Shown here: positions 1 through 6,050 of the stretch, in pieces
Position numbering within the stretch: the stretch's first letter is position 1
Layout of the letters: every line of letters starts with the position of its first letter
Assembly (NCBI GenBank): GCA_934481375.1
Contig: CAKSPN010000101.1
Coordinates: 1 to 6,678, forward strand
Source: an uncultured Clostridia bacterium
Lineage (GTDB): Bacteria; Bacillota; Clostridia; UBA1381
Direction: 5' to 3'
Length of the DNA: 6,678 nt
Notes under the pieces: model-generated
The model's input: only the letters and a program-made list of their open reading frames with translations
Told to the model about the DNA's origin: nothing
Database searches by the model: none
Made by a program: the position numbers and the translations under genes

Positions 1-1006
1 CCCCGTAAACACCGCAATTTATATTCATAAAAGACTTTGCTTCTTCTACATTGAAACATCTCGGATAAATGTTACACGAACCGGCAAATGAGGTGCTTCC
101 CGTGTAAAACAGCTCACATAAGGCTCTGCGAACTCCGTTCAAAAAAGGCTTCACTTTTTGAAACAGCCCGAACACATCTATCGCATTTGTAATTTTTTCA
201 GCAGTGTACTCTTGTCCGAAAATAAAACACACATCCCGCACAAGGGCGAACGCTCTTGCCGCTTCAATGCCGCTTTTATAATTTCCCAAAGATAAAACGG
301 CAATTTCATAAAGTTTATATTCCGGTACGTACCAGAACAACGGTCCGTATGGCGGATAAATTCCGCTTACTGATTTTGTTATTAAATCAGTAACTAAAAT
401 TTTTTGAGTTTCAACAGTATGGCAAACCATTTCCCGGCAACTGTCAAAAAGCAAAGTATATTCACAAATACCCAAGCTTAATATTGTACCGAATAAATTG
501 TTTATAGCTTCTGAATTTAATTTACGATCAGCAATAAGCAGAAAAGATTTAATTACTTCTTTCCAATATAAATCATTGTAGTGATTAAAGATTTCTTTAA
601 TTATTTTTACTTGCGCACTTTCCGCATCATTTTCGCAGTATTTGGAAAAATAATATTCTGCAAGCTTTTCACTCCATTCCCTTGCCTTTTCTTTGCTGCA
701 GCTAACCCCCATACCATCCTTATACATATGAATAAGCTTTGCCATGGCTTCCGGCAAATCAGCTTTTGCCGATGCTGTAATTAATTCTACCGCTCTTTCT
801 CTGTCTACCTCAACATCTATGCCCTCAAGATATGCCAGTCCAATCAGGAAATTGTGTTCATAATTCTTTTCACTTTTTGAAACAGCTATTTTTGATATTG
901 TATTAAGCAATTGTTTTCTAAAGATGTCTGATTGAGCAGGATCTGCAATATCAATTATACCTCTTCTGCGAAGTTCCGCTCTTTCGCTGTCCCGGATTTT
1001 TTCCAT
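1..1006 (-). CDS. Sel1-repeat protein, partial (3' end beyond window)
   Basis: An uninterrupted minus-strand frame of 335 codons runs off the left edge. Residues 52-117 read as two Sel1-like helical repeats: NFLIGLAYLEG followed by a V-D-RERAVEL helix, then A.AKLIHMYKDGMGV followed by a KEKAREWSEKL helix. These match the Sel1 pattern of A..LG..Y..G.GV..D..KA. Sel1 repeats form solenoids that bind other proteins; in bacteria they occur in signalling, secretion and defence proteins. The remainder (about 120-335) looks helical and I do not recognise it; no signal peptide or membrane segment is visible. ATG at 1006 is the most conservative start, but no Shine-Dalgarno precedes it. The frame stays open upstream to a stop at 1088-1090, with another ATG at 1054. 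The true N-terminus is therefore uncertain and the gene may have lost its beginning. It is AT-rich compared with the core genes. The coding reading is secure, the Sel1 call is good, and the function is unknown. Confidence 0.75.
   Translation of the reverse strand, partial: MEKIRDSERAELRRRGIIDIADPAQSDIFRKQLLNTISKIAVSKSEKNYEHNFLIGLAYLEGIDVEVDRERAVELITASAKADLPEAMAKLIHMYKDGMGVSCSKEKAREWSEKLAEYYFSKYCENDAESAQVKIIKEIFNHYNDLYWKEVIKSFLLIADRKLNSEAINNLFGTILSLGICEYTLLFDSCREMVCHTVETQKILVTDLITKSVSGIYPPYGPLFWYVPEYKLYEIAVLSLGNYKSGIEAARAFALVRDVCFIFGQEYTAEKITNAIDVFGLFQKVKPFLNGVRRALCELFYTGSTSFAGSCNIYPRCFNVEEAKSFMNINCGVYG
150..167. repeat. 18-bp direct repeat, copy 1
   Basis: The 18 bases ttcactttttgaaacagc recur exactly at 869-886, in the same orientation, inside the same gene. 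In the minus-strand reading frame this copy encodes part of LFQKVK. The other copy is read in a different frame, so shared protein sequence does not explain the match. Confidence 0.7.
869..886. repeat. 18-bp direct repeat, copy 2
   Basis: This is an exact second copy of the 18 bases at 150-167, 719 bp away. It encodes AVSKSE at residues 41-46 of the Sel1-repeat protein, in a different frame from copy 1. Confidence 0.7.
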
Positions 1007-1065
1007 TTGCACAGAAAAAATTTCAACACCGTTTCCCCCGTGTTTGTTCTTCATTTTCTGTGCAA
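1007..1065. repeat. 12-bp perfect inverted repeat around 35-bp spacer
   Basis: The left arm, ttgcacagaaaa (1007-1018), is the exact reverse complement of the right arm, ttttctgtgcaa (1054-1065), with a 35-bp spacer at 1019-1053. It could fold as a hairpin or allow the spacer to flip. It sits at the head-to-head meeting point of two coding regions. The spacer is open on the minus strand in the Sel1 frame and on the plus strand in the RyR-gene frame. There is no T-tract of terminator type. A recombination junction, a rare invertible segment or an assembly foldback are all possible explanations. Confidence 0.7.
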
Positions 1066-1876
1066 GCGGGAGCTTTGGTGCGGACAATTACCCGAATATA
1101 ATTTAGAAATAAATGTTATCGATAAATCAATGTATGCAGAATCGGTATTCACTGCGGCATGTCCGGAAATAATGTTGCTCAACAATAATACCGAGCCGGG
1201 CGAAGCACAATACTCTTTAAAGTTTTTTAATGATACAGATGTAAATACTCATAAGTTTAATTCTGTAGTTTCTTCACTAAAAAACACCTCCATAGTATAT
1301 GTTTCATTGGGAAATGATGAACTAAACATAGAAACGGCAATAAAAGTAAGAATTCTTTTTGAGAGAATAGGAATATACCCTATAATCCGTGCAGTTGTTC
1401 ATAGTGAACTAAAAAACAAGCTCCTGACCGATAAAGGACTTGTTAATTACAAAAAACAAAATTATGATATAGAAACCATCGGGAGCCTAAAACACCAGTT
1501 TTCATATAATTCCATTGTAAATGAAGAGTTAGAATTTATTGCTTTAAAACATCACTTATCATGGGCTGACACCCCGGAAAAAATAGAAAACGCCACGCGT
1601 GATTTCAATGAAATTGAATATTTCCGCAATTCTTCTATCGCCTCTGCCATTCACGATATGTATCGCCGGCACGAAAAACTTAACAATGATACCGCAACTT
1701 TATATGAACATATCAGATGGAATGCATATATGCGCACAGAAGGTTATGTTTATTCCGGCTCCACCGATGCCTCATCAAGAAACGATCGTGCTAAAATGCA
1801 TAACGATTTAGTTAAACAAAAAGTATTAAGCGATGAGGAAATTAACAAGGATAAACGAATGATAAATATTACATAA
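1055..1876 (+). pseudogene. Rossmann/TrkA-N-like protein with RyR-like C-terminal domain, 5'-truncated
   Basis: From about 1064 the frame reads like real protein: KRELWCGQLPEY, then LEINVIDKS (a second Rossmann strand ending in the acidic residue that usually contacts the NAD ribose, about 1121). IVYVSLGNDELNIETA (about 1292-1340) fits the later strand and loop of TrkA-N-type nucleotide-binding domains. The C-terminus (about 1690-1870) has EHIRWNAY, GYVYS, an RNDRAKMH segment and LSDEE..KD, which resembles the RyR domain pattern (E..RW....G..Y......K.H..L). The first Rossmann strand and a glycine-rich loop are missing. Upstream, the open frame (a TTG at 932) is only the antisense of the Sel1 gene, and no start has a ribosome binding site; the first internal ATG is near 1130. 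I therefore read it as decapitated, though expression from an internal start cannot be excluded. It ends at TAA 1874-1876, just before a terminator. The RyR assignment is from memory of the pattern and is moderately sure. Confidence 0.6.
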
Positions 1877-1910
1877 TTTAATCTGTTTTCAGAAACCCTT
1901 ACGTAGATTT

Positions 1911-1940
1911 CGGAGCAAGCTTTGCCTGCTCCGATTTTTT
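1911..1940 (+). terminator. Rho-independent terminator after the RyR-like gene
   Basis: The stem is cggagcaagc (1911-1920) paired with gcctgctccg (1924-1933). It has nine pairs, one A-C mismatch and a TTT loop, and is followed by a six-T tract at 1935-1940. The T-tract is on the plus strand only, so it serves the rightward gene and not ylzJ, which converges from the right. A well-formed terminator suggests the truncated gene was once, or still is, transcribed. Confidence 0.8.
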
Positions 1941-1981
1941 ATGAATTACCCTACTCGATGAAAAACTCATTTTATTATCCC

Positions 1982-2167
1982 CTATATTTTATCCGAACCC
2001 AATAAATTATGATATCGCAGAAAATCCTGCGGATTGGTGCTTATTATTCTGTCAACACGTCCGTCAATCAGCTCAAAAGTGACGTTATTGTACAGTTTTA
2101 TATGCCTTTGGCGAATTTGCGTATTATCAAAAAACACAACATCGCTCGGAACGCATGAATAAATCAT
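1982..2167 (-). CDS. ylzJ: YlzJ-like protein
   Basis: This 61-residue protein begins MIYSCVPSDVVF and carries STNPQDFLRY near its C-terminus. It matches the short YlzJ-like family, whose Bacillus members share a start of the MI....P.E.VF type and an STDPQDFL motif. The biochemical role is not established. The ATG (2165-2167) overlaps the tepA stop in an ATGA (2164-2167), so translation is probably coupled. A purine-rich AGGAAAGGA lies about eight bases upstream, inside the end of tepA. The tepA-ylzJ order is the same as in Bacillus, where the SpoIIIE DNA translocase gene follows. No such gene follows here; the next gene converges from an accessory segment. The stop is TAG at 1982-1984. No membrane segment is visible. 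Confidence 0.85.
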   Translation of the reverse strand: MIYSCVPSDVVFFDNTQIRQRHIKLYNNVTFELIDGRVDRIISTNPQDFLRYHNLLGSDKI

Positions 2168-2844
2168 TTGTTTTTTTCCTTTCCTATCATCTCATACATT
2201 TTGGCAAGTGCGTCAGACAATCCGCCCATACTGTCTATTATCCCCATTTCCACGGCACGTTTTGCAAAGAGGATTGTCCCTACATCGTTTGCCATATCGT
2301 CGGTTGTGAGCATAAGCTTTTTAAAATCCTCCATTTTTATATGCGAGTTTGATACAATAAATTCGCATATACGCTCCTGCATTCTTTCAAAATACTGAAA
2401 CGTCTGCGCCACTCCTATGACCGTTCCGCTCATACGCAGAGGGTGTACCGTCATTGTAGCCGTCGGCGCAATAAATGAATAATCCGAGGACACCGCAAGC
2501 GGAACGCCGATACTGTGACCTCCGCCGAGCACAAGCGACACCGTAGGCTTGCTCATTCCGGCTATCATTTCAGAAATCGCCAGTCCTGCCTCCACATCTC
2601 CGCCGACGGTATTTAGAAGTATCAAAAGTCCGTCTATATCGGGATTTTCCTCCACCGCCACAAGCTGCGGCAGAACATGCTCATACTTTGTAGTTTTATT
2701 CTGCGGAGGAAGTATCTGATGTCCCTCCACCTGCCCGATTATCGTCAGGCAATGAATGTTTCCTTTCGGATTTTTTGTTTCGACAAACCCGAAATCCTCT
2801 ATATTCTCTTTTTCCTTATTATTTTCCGAATTTTTATCTGACAT
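2164..2844 (-). CDS. tepA: ClpP-like protease TepA/YmfB
   Basis: This 226-residue protein has a ClpP/crotonase fold. Catalytic features visible are the nucleophile Ser111 in GGGHSIGVP, His134 in TMTVHPLR and a probable acidic partner near Asp187 (NDVGT), before the family's AVEMGIIDS ending. LLNTVGGDVEAGLAI (about 76-90) is the oxyanion-forming strand and glycine turn, with VGGDV in place of ClpP's PGG.V. The N-terminal 18 residues are charged and probably disordered, and no signal peptide is visible. TepA is a cytoplasmic ClpP relative; the Bacillus protein has been linked to breakdown of small acid-soluble spore proteins during spore outgrowth, and earlier to protein translocation. The ATG at 2844 is preceded by GGAG five bases upstream. 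It is translationally coupled to ylzJ downstream and divergent from metA. All key residues are present, so it should be active. Confidence 0.92.
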   Translation of the reverse strand: MSDKNSENNKEKENIEDFGFVETKNPKGNIHCLTIIGQVEGHQILPPQNKTTKYEHVLPQLVAVEENPDIDGLLILLNTVGGDVEAGLAISEMIAGMSKPTVSLVLGGGHSIGVPLAVSSDYSFIAPTATMTVHPLRMSGTVIGVAQTFQYFERMQERICEFIVSNSHIKMEDFKKLMLTTDDMANDVGTILFAKRAVEMGIIDSMGGLSDALAKMYEMIGKEKNK

Positions 2845-2911
2845 AACTGCTCCGTTTTCTCATTTTTTTCTGTTAGTATAGTGCAAATGTGTTGAAAATA
2901 TTCGTATCTTG

Positions 2912-2940
2912 TTGTAAAACCGCCTTTTTTATGCTATAAT
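2912..2940 (+). promoter_or_regulatory. Sigma-A-type promoter for metA
   Basis: A TTGTAA -35 box (2912-2917), a 17-bp spacer and a perfect TATAAT -10 box (2935-2940) are present. A TGC directly before the -10 gives an extended -10. The start of transcription should fall near 2947, leaving a leader of only about 18 bases. That is too short for a SAM riboswitch or T-box. A 6-bp inverted repeat, aaaccg (2917-2922) and cggttt (2942-2947), flanks the -10 and could be an operator, though the evidence for that is weak. Confidence 0.8.
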
Positions 2941-2948
2941 ACGGTTTG

Positions 2949-2955
2949 AAGGGAG
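2949..2955 (+). promoter_or_regulatory. Ribosome binding site deciding the metA start
   Basis: AAGGGAG lies nine bases before ATG 2965. It is only three bases before an in-frame TTG at 2959, so the ATG is the start. Confidence 0.85.
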
Positions 2956-2964
2956 TGTTTGTTT

Positions 2965-3882
2965 ATGCCTATAAAAATACCTGACAGATTACCTGCAACA
3001 AAACAGCTTAATAAAGAGAACATATTTGTTATGACCGAGAAAAAGGCTATGCATCAGGATATTCGTCCGCTTAAACTTGTTCTTGTAAATCTTATGCCGA
3101 CAAAGATAACAACCGAAACACAGCTTATGCGCCTTTTGTCAAATTCGCCTTTGCAGGTGGAGATAGATTTACTGCAAATGGACTCCCATATGTCGAAAAA
3201 CACTCCGGCGGAGCATTTGGCGGCATTTTACAAACGCTTTGACGAAATAAAAAATTCAAAGTATGACGGAATGATAATCACAGGTGCGCCTGTGGAAAAT
3301 CTTGATTTTAACAAGGTGGACTACTGGGACGAACTGGTGAAGATAATGGACTGGTCCACCACACACGTAACCTCCACGCTCCACATATGCTGGGCGTCAA
3401 TGGCAGGATTGTATTACCATTACGGTATTCCGAAATATCCTTTAAAAGAAAAATGTTTCGGAGTGTTTGAACACCGTGTAAACAGAAAAACTTCAAAGCT
3501 TGTGCGTGGCTTTGACAACGTTTTTTACGCCCCTCATTCACGGCACACCGAGGTTCGGAGCGAGGATATAAAAAAGGTAAAAGAACTTGAAATACTTGCC
3601 GAGTCTGATGAGGCCGGAGTATATATAATCACAACAAAAGGCGGCAGGAGAATTTTTGTCACGGGTCACAGCGAATACGATGCGGACACGCTCAAAAACG
3701 AGTATATCCGTGATTTGGAAGCCGGAAAGAAGCCGAATATCCCGAAGCACTATTTCCCCGATGACAATCCGTCAAAAAAACCGCTTGTGCGCTGGCGTTC
3801 GCACGCAAGCCTGTTGTTTTCAAACTGGCTCAATTACTTTGTATACCAGATTACGCCGTATGATATTGACAGTATAAAATAA
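2965..3882 (+). CDS. metA: Homoserine O-acetyltransferase (MetA family)
   Basis: This 305-residue protein makes O-acetyl-L-homoserine from homoserine and acetyl-CoA, the first committed step of methionine synthesis, in the cytoplasm. It aligns without gaps with MetA numbering from MPIKIPDRLPA. The acyl-carrying Cys142 is in HICWAS, and the catalytic His235 and Glu237 are in GHSEYD. Residue 111 is Glu, in TGAPVEN. Glu at this position marks acetyl-CoA use, whereas the E. coli succinyl enzyme has Gly, so despite the usual name 'homoserine O-succinyltransferase' this should be an acetyltransferase. Length is normal for the family. The start at ATG 2965 is set by the ribosome binding site. It has its own strong promoter and no leader riboswitch. 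A 55-codon gene follows after 38 bp and shares its terminator. It is intact. Confidence 0.96.
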   Translation: MPIKIPDRLPATKQLNKENIFVMTEKKAMHQDIRPLKLVLVNLMPTKITTETQLMRLLSNSPLQVEIDLLQMDSHMSKNTPAEHLAAFYKRFDEIKNSKYDGMIITGAPVENLDFNKVDYWDELVKIMDWSTTHVTSTLHICWASMAGLYYHYGIPKYPLKEKCFGVFEHRVNRKTSKLVRGFDNVFYAPHSRHTEVRSEDIKKVKELEILAESDEAGVYIITTKGGRRIFVTGHSEYDADTLKNEYIRDLEAGKKPNIPKHYFPDDNPSKKPLVRWRSHASLLFSNWLNYFVYQITPYDIDSIK

Positions 3883-3920
3883 TCCGTCATTCAGCATAAT
3901 AAAGCTGAGGTGATTGACTG

Positions 3921-4088
3921 ATGGAATTTAATATGACAAATGATTTATTGAAATCAGACCCCGAAGCGCAGAGCTTTTTCAACTCACTCGATGCGGACAC
4001 GCAAAAGCGTTTGCTTGACCGATACACCGGTGCCGCAAATTTGGAGGAACTGAAAACCTTTGCAAGCGTTGTGAAAAATCACATTTAA
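3921..4088 (+). CDS. Small conserved-looking hypothetical protein, 55 aa
   Basis: This gene starts at ATG 3921 and ends at TAA 4086-4088. An AGGTGA ribosome binding site (3908-3913) sits seven bases before the ATG; a second in-frame ATG at 3933 lacks such a site. The protein is acidic-to-neutral and appears wholly helical, with the pattern DPEAQSFFNSLDADTQKRLL, a short loop (TGAAN) and LEELKTFASVV. This resembles small clostridial proteins with a 'yF..L....q..l......sleeL..ya' pattern, for which I know no function. There is no signal peptide, membrane segment or cysteine. It lies 38 bp behind metA with no promoter visible between, and its stop overlaps the base of the terminator stem, so it is probably co-transcribed with metA. 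A role in methionine metabolism is not implied by sequence. Confidence 0.8.
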   Translation: MEFNMTNDLLKSDPEAQSFFNSLDADTQKRLLDRYTGAANLEELKTFASVVKNHI

Positions 4089-4116
4089 AAATGCGAGCCG
4101 CAAGGCTCGCATTTTT
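4087..4116. terminator. Bidirectional terminator between metA unit and metG
   Basis: A perfect 13-bp stem, aaaaatgcgagcc (4087-4099) with ggctcgcattttt (4104-4116), closes on a GCAA tetraloop. Five A on the left and five T on the right give a U-tract in both directions. It ends the rightward metA unit and the leftward ytvI-metG unit, whose stop is at 4125. Confidence 0.93.
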
Positions 4117-4124
4117 GTAATTGT

Positions 4125-6050
4125 TTATACCACTTCAGCACCGCTCTGAATATCTTTAAGCGTTGTGAGAACCGTCAGTTTTCCGTCAAACTCGGCGCTC
4201 AGTATCATTCCGCACGATTCGAGTCCCATCATTTTTCTCGGCTTAAGGTTTGCAATGAACAATACGTTTTTGCCTATCAGCTCGTCGGGATTATGGAACT
4301 GCGAAATACCCGATAATATCTGGCGTTTTTCACTTCCTACTTCAAGAGTAAATCTCAAAAGTTTTTTCGATTTCGGAACATTTTCGCACTCCAAAACCTT
4401 TCCCACTCTTATATCAAGCTTTTCCCATTCGTCAAACTCAATATAATCCTTATACGGAGCAATTTCGATTTTCTCCTCTGCTTCTTCCCTTTCTGCGGCT
4501 ATTTCCTCAAGCATTTTTTCCGTGTCTATTCTTGCAAACAACGGTTCCGCCGCACCGACCTTTGTTCCCGGCTTAAGCACGCCGAAGGTCTTTGCGCTTT
4601 CACAGCTTAAATCCTCCGCATTAATCTGCGCCGCAATTTTTTCCGCCGTCTGAGGCATATACGGCGTCAGCAATGATGCGATAATTCTGATCGTTTCGGC
4701 AAGATTGTAAAGCACCGTTCCCAATCTCGGCTTTGTTGCCTCGTCCTTTGCCAGTATCCATGGCGTTGTTTCGTCAATATACTTGTTTGCTCTGTCTACC
4801 ACAGCCCATATCTCGTCCATACTGTCGGCAACACGCAACGCTTTCATCTTTTCCGATATTTTATCGATTGCACCCACGGCAACGGCTTTCAAATCCTCGT
4901 CAAATTCACCGCTGACTCCGCCGTCTTGAATAACGCCGTCAAAATATTTGTTTATCATTGCAACCGTTCTGTTTACAAGGTTTCCGAGCTTGTTTGCAAG
5001 GTCGCTGTTAAATCTGCTTATAAACACATCGTAAGTTATTGTTCCGTCCTGCGCAAAGGGCATTTCGTGAAGTGAATAGTAGCGCACCGCATCAACTCCG
5101 AAACGCTTTACCAAATCCTCTGCATATATAACGTTACCTCTCGATTTGCTCATCTTTTCTTCGCCGAAAAGCATCCACGGGTGTCCGAAAACCTGTTTCG
5201 GGAGCGGCTCGCCGAGTGCCATAAGAATAATCGGCCAGTATATTGTATGGAAACGCAGTATATCCTTTCCGATAATATGCACGTCCGCAGGCCAGTATTT
5301 TTTGTAAAGCTCGCCTTTTTCATCAGGCGTATAGCCAAGAGCCGTAATATAGTTTGCGAGAGCGTCTATCCATACATAAATTACGTGTCCCGGGTCAAAC
5401 TCAACTGGCACGCCCCATGTGAACGTACTTCTCGAAACACACAAATCCTGAAGTCCCGGCTTTAAGAAGTTGTTTACCATCTCGTTTTTACGTGATTCCG
5501 GCTGTATAAATTCAGGGTGAGTTTCAATGTATTCCATAAGCTTATCCTGATATTTGCTCATTTTGAAGAAGTACGCTTCCTCTTTGGTTTTTTCGACAGG
5601 TCTGCCGCAATCGGGACAGCAGCCGTCCTTAAGCTGTGTCTTTGTCCAGAAAGACTCGCACGGCGTACAGTACCAGCCCTCGTACTCGCTCTTATATATA
5701 TCGCCTTGTTCGTACAGCTTATTGAATATCTTCTGCACAGCTTTTTCGTGATAATCGTCGGTTGTTCTTATGAATTTGTCATAGCTGATATTGAGCATAT
5801 CGGCAATTTCCTTGATTTTTCCCGCAATTTTATCAACGTGCTCTTTGGGAGTTATGCCTGCCTCCTCGGCTATCTGCTGTATTTTCTGTCCATGCTCGTC
5901 CGTGCCTGTCAGAAAGAACACGTCTTTTCCGATATAACGGTTAAATCTTGCGATTGCATCGGTTAAAATTATCTCATACGTATTGCCTATATGAGGCTCT
6001 TTTGAAGTATACGCAATCGCAGTTGTGATATAATATTTTTCCTTACTCAT
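4125..6050 (-). CDS. metG: Methionyl-tRNA synthetase with C-terminal tRNA-binding domain
   Basis: This 641-residue class I synthetase charges tRNA-Met with methionine in the cytoplasm. The N-terminal Rossmann domain has the ATP-binding HIGN motif (20-23, PHIGNTYE) and TGTDEHG (48-54). A zinc knuckle insert carries two CxxC pairs, C128/C131 and C145/C148. The KMSKS loop is at 299-303, followed by the helical anticodon-binding domain (about 350-500). A linker rich in Glu, Ala and Lys (about 510-535) leads to an OB-fold tRNA-binding/dimerisation domain (536-641; LDIRVGKV, RQILSGIS, NLKPRKMMG). Length and domain order are typical of Gram-positive MetG. The ATG at 6050 has GGAGG six bases upstream (6057-6061). 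The first eight bases overlap the end of the ytvI-like gene, so no separate leader or T-box lies directly before it. All catalytic motifs are intact. Confidence 0.97.
   Translation of the reverse strand: MSKEKYYITTAIAYTSKEPHIGNTYEIILTDAIARFNRYIGKDVFFLTGTDEHGQKIQQIAEEAGITPKEHVDKIAGKIKEIADMLNISYDKFIRTTDDYHEKAVQKIFNKLYEQGDIYKSEYEGWYCTPCESFWTKTQLKDGCCPDCGRPVEKTKEEAYFFKMSKYQDKLMEYIETHPEFIQPESRKNEMVNNFLKPGLQDLCVSRSTFTWGVPVEFDPGHVIYVWIDALANYITALGYTPDEKGELYKKYWPADVHIIGKDILRFHTIYWPIILMALGEPLPKQVFGHPWMLFGEEKMSKSRGNVIYAEDLVKRFGVDAVRYYSLHEMPFAQDGTITYDVFISRFNSDLANKLGNLVNRTVAMINKYFDGVIQDGGVSGEFDEDLKAVAVGAIDKISEKMKALRVADSMDEIWAVVDRANKYIDETTPWILAKDEATKPRLGTVLYNLAETIRIIASLLTPYMPQTAEKIAAQINAEDLSCESAKTFGVLKPGTKVGAAEPLFARIDTEKMLEEIAAEREEAEEKIEIAPYKDYIEFDEWEKLDIRVGKVLECENVPKSKKLLRFTLEVGSEKRQILSGISQFHNPDELIGKNVLFIANLKPRKMMGLESCGMILSAEFDGKLTVLTTLKDIQSGAEVV

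Noticed and set aside
932..1054. N-terminal 41 codons of the long plus-strand frame beginning at TTG 932
   Set aside because: Most of it is antisense to the Sel1-repeat gene, has no ribosome binding site and does not read like the Rossmann domain it should begin.
1911..1933. The 1911-1933 hairpin as a terminator for ylzJ as well
   Set aside because: On the minus strand the stem is followed by AAATCT with no T-tract, so it works only for the rightward gene.
2875..2880. TATACT (minus strand) as a -10 box for tepA, 30 bases before its ATG
   Set aside because: No acceptable -35 at 16-18 bp and no clear sporulation sigma pattern, so I could not support a promoter call.
2959..2964. TTG start two codons before metA ATG
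   Set aside because: It is only three bases from the ribosome binding site, and the family begins at the ATG (MPIKIPD), which also gives exact residue numbering.
5517..5966. 149-codon plus-strand open frame with hydrophobic stretches
   Set aside because: It lies wholly antisense to the zinc-knuckle and catalytic part of metG, which is intact. The hydrophobic composition is the mirror of charged metG codons.
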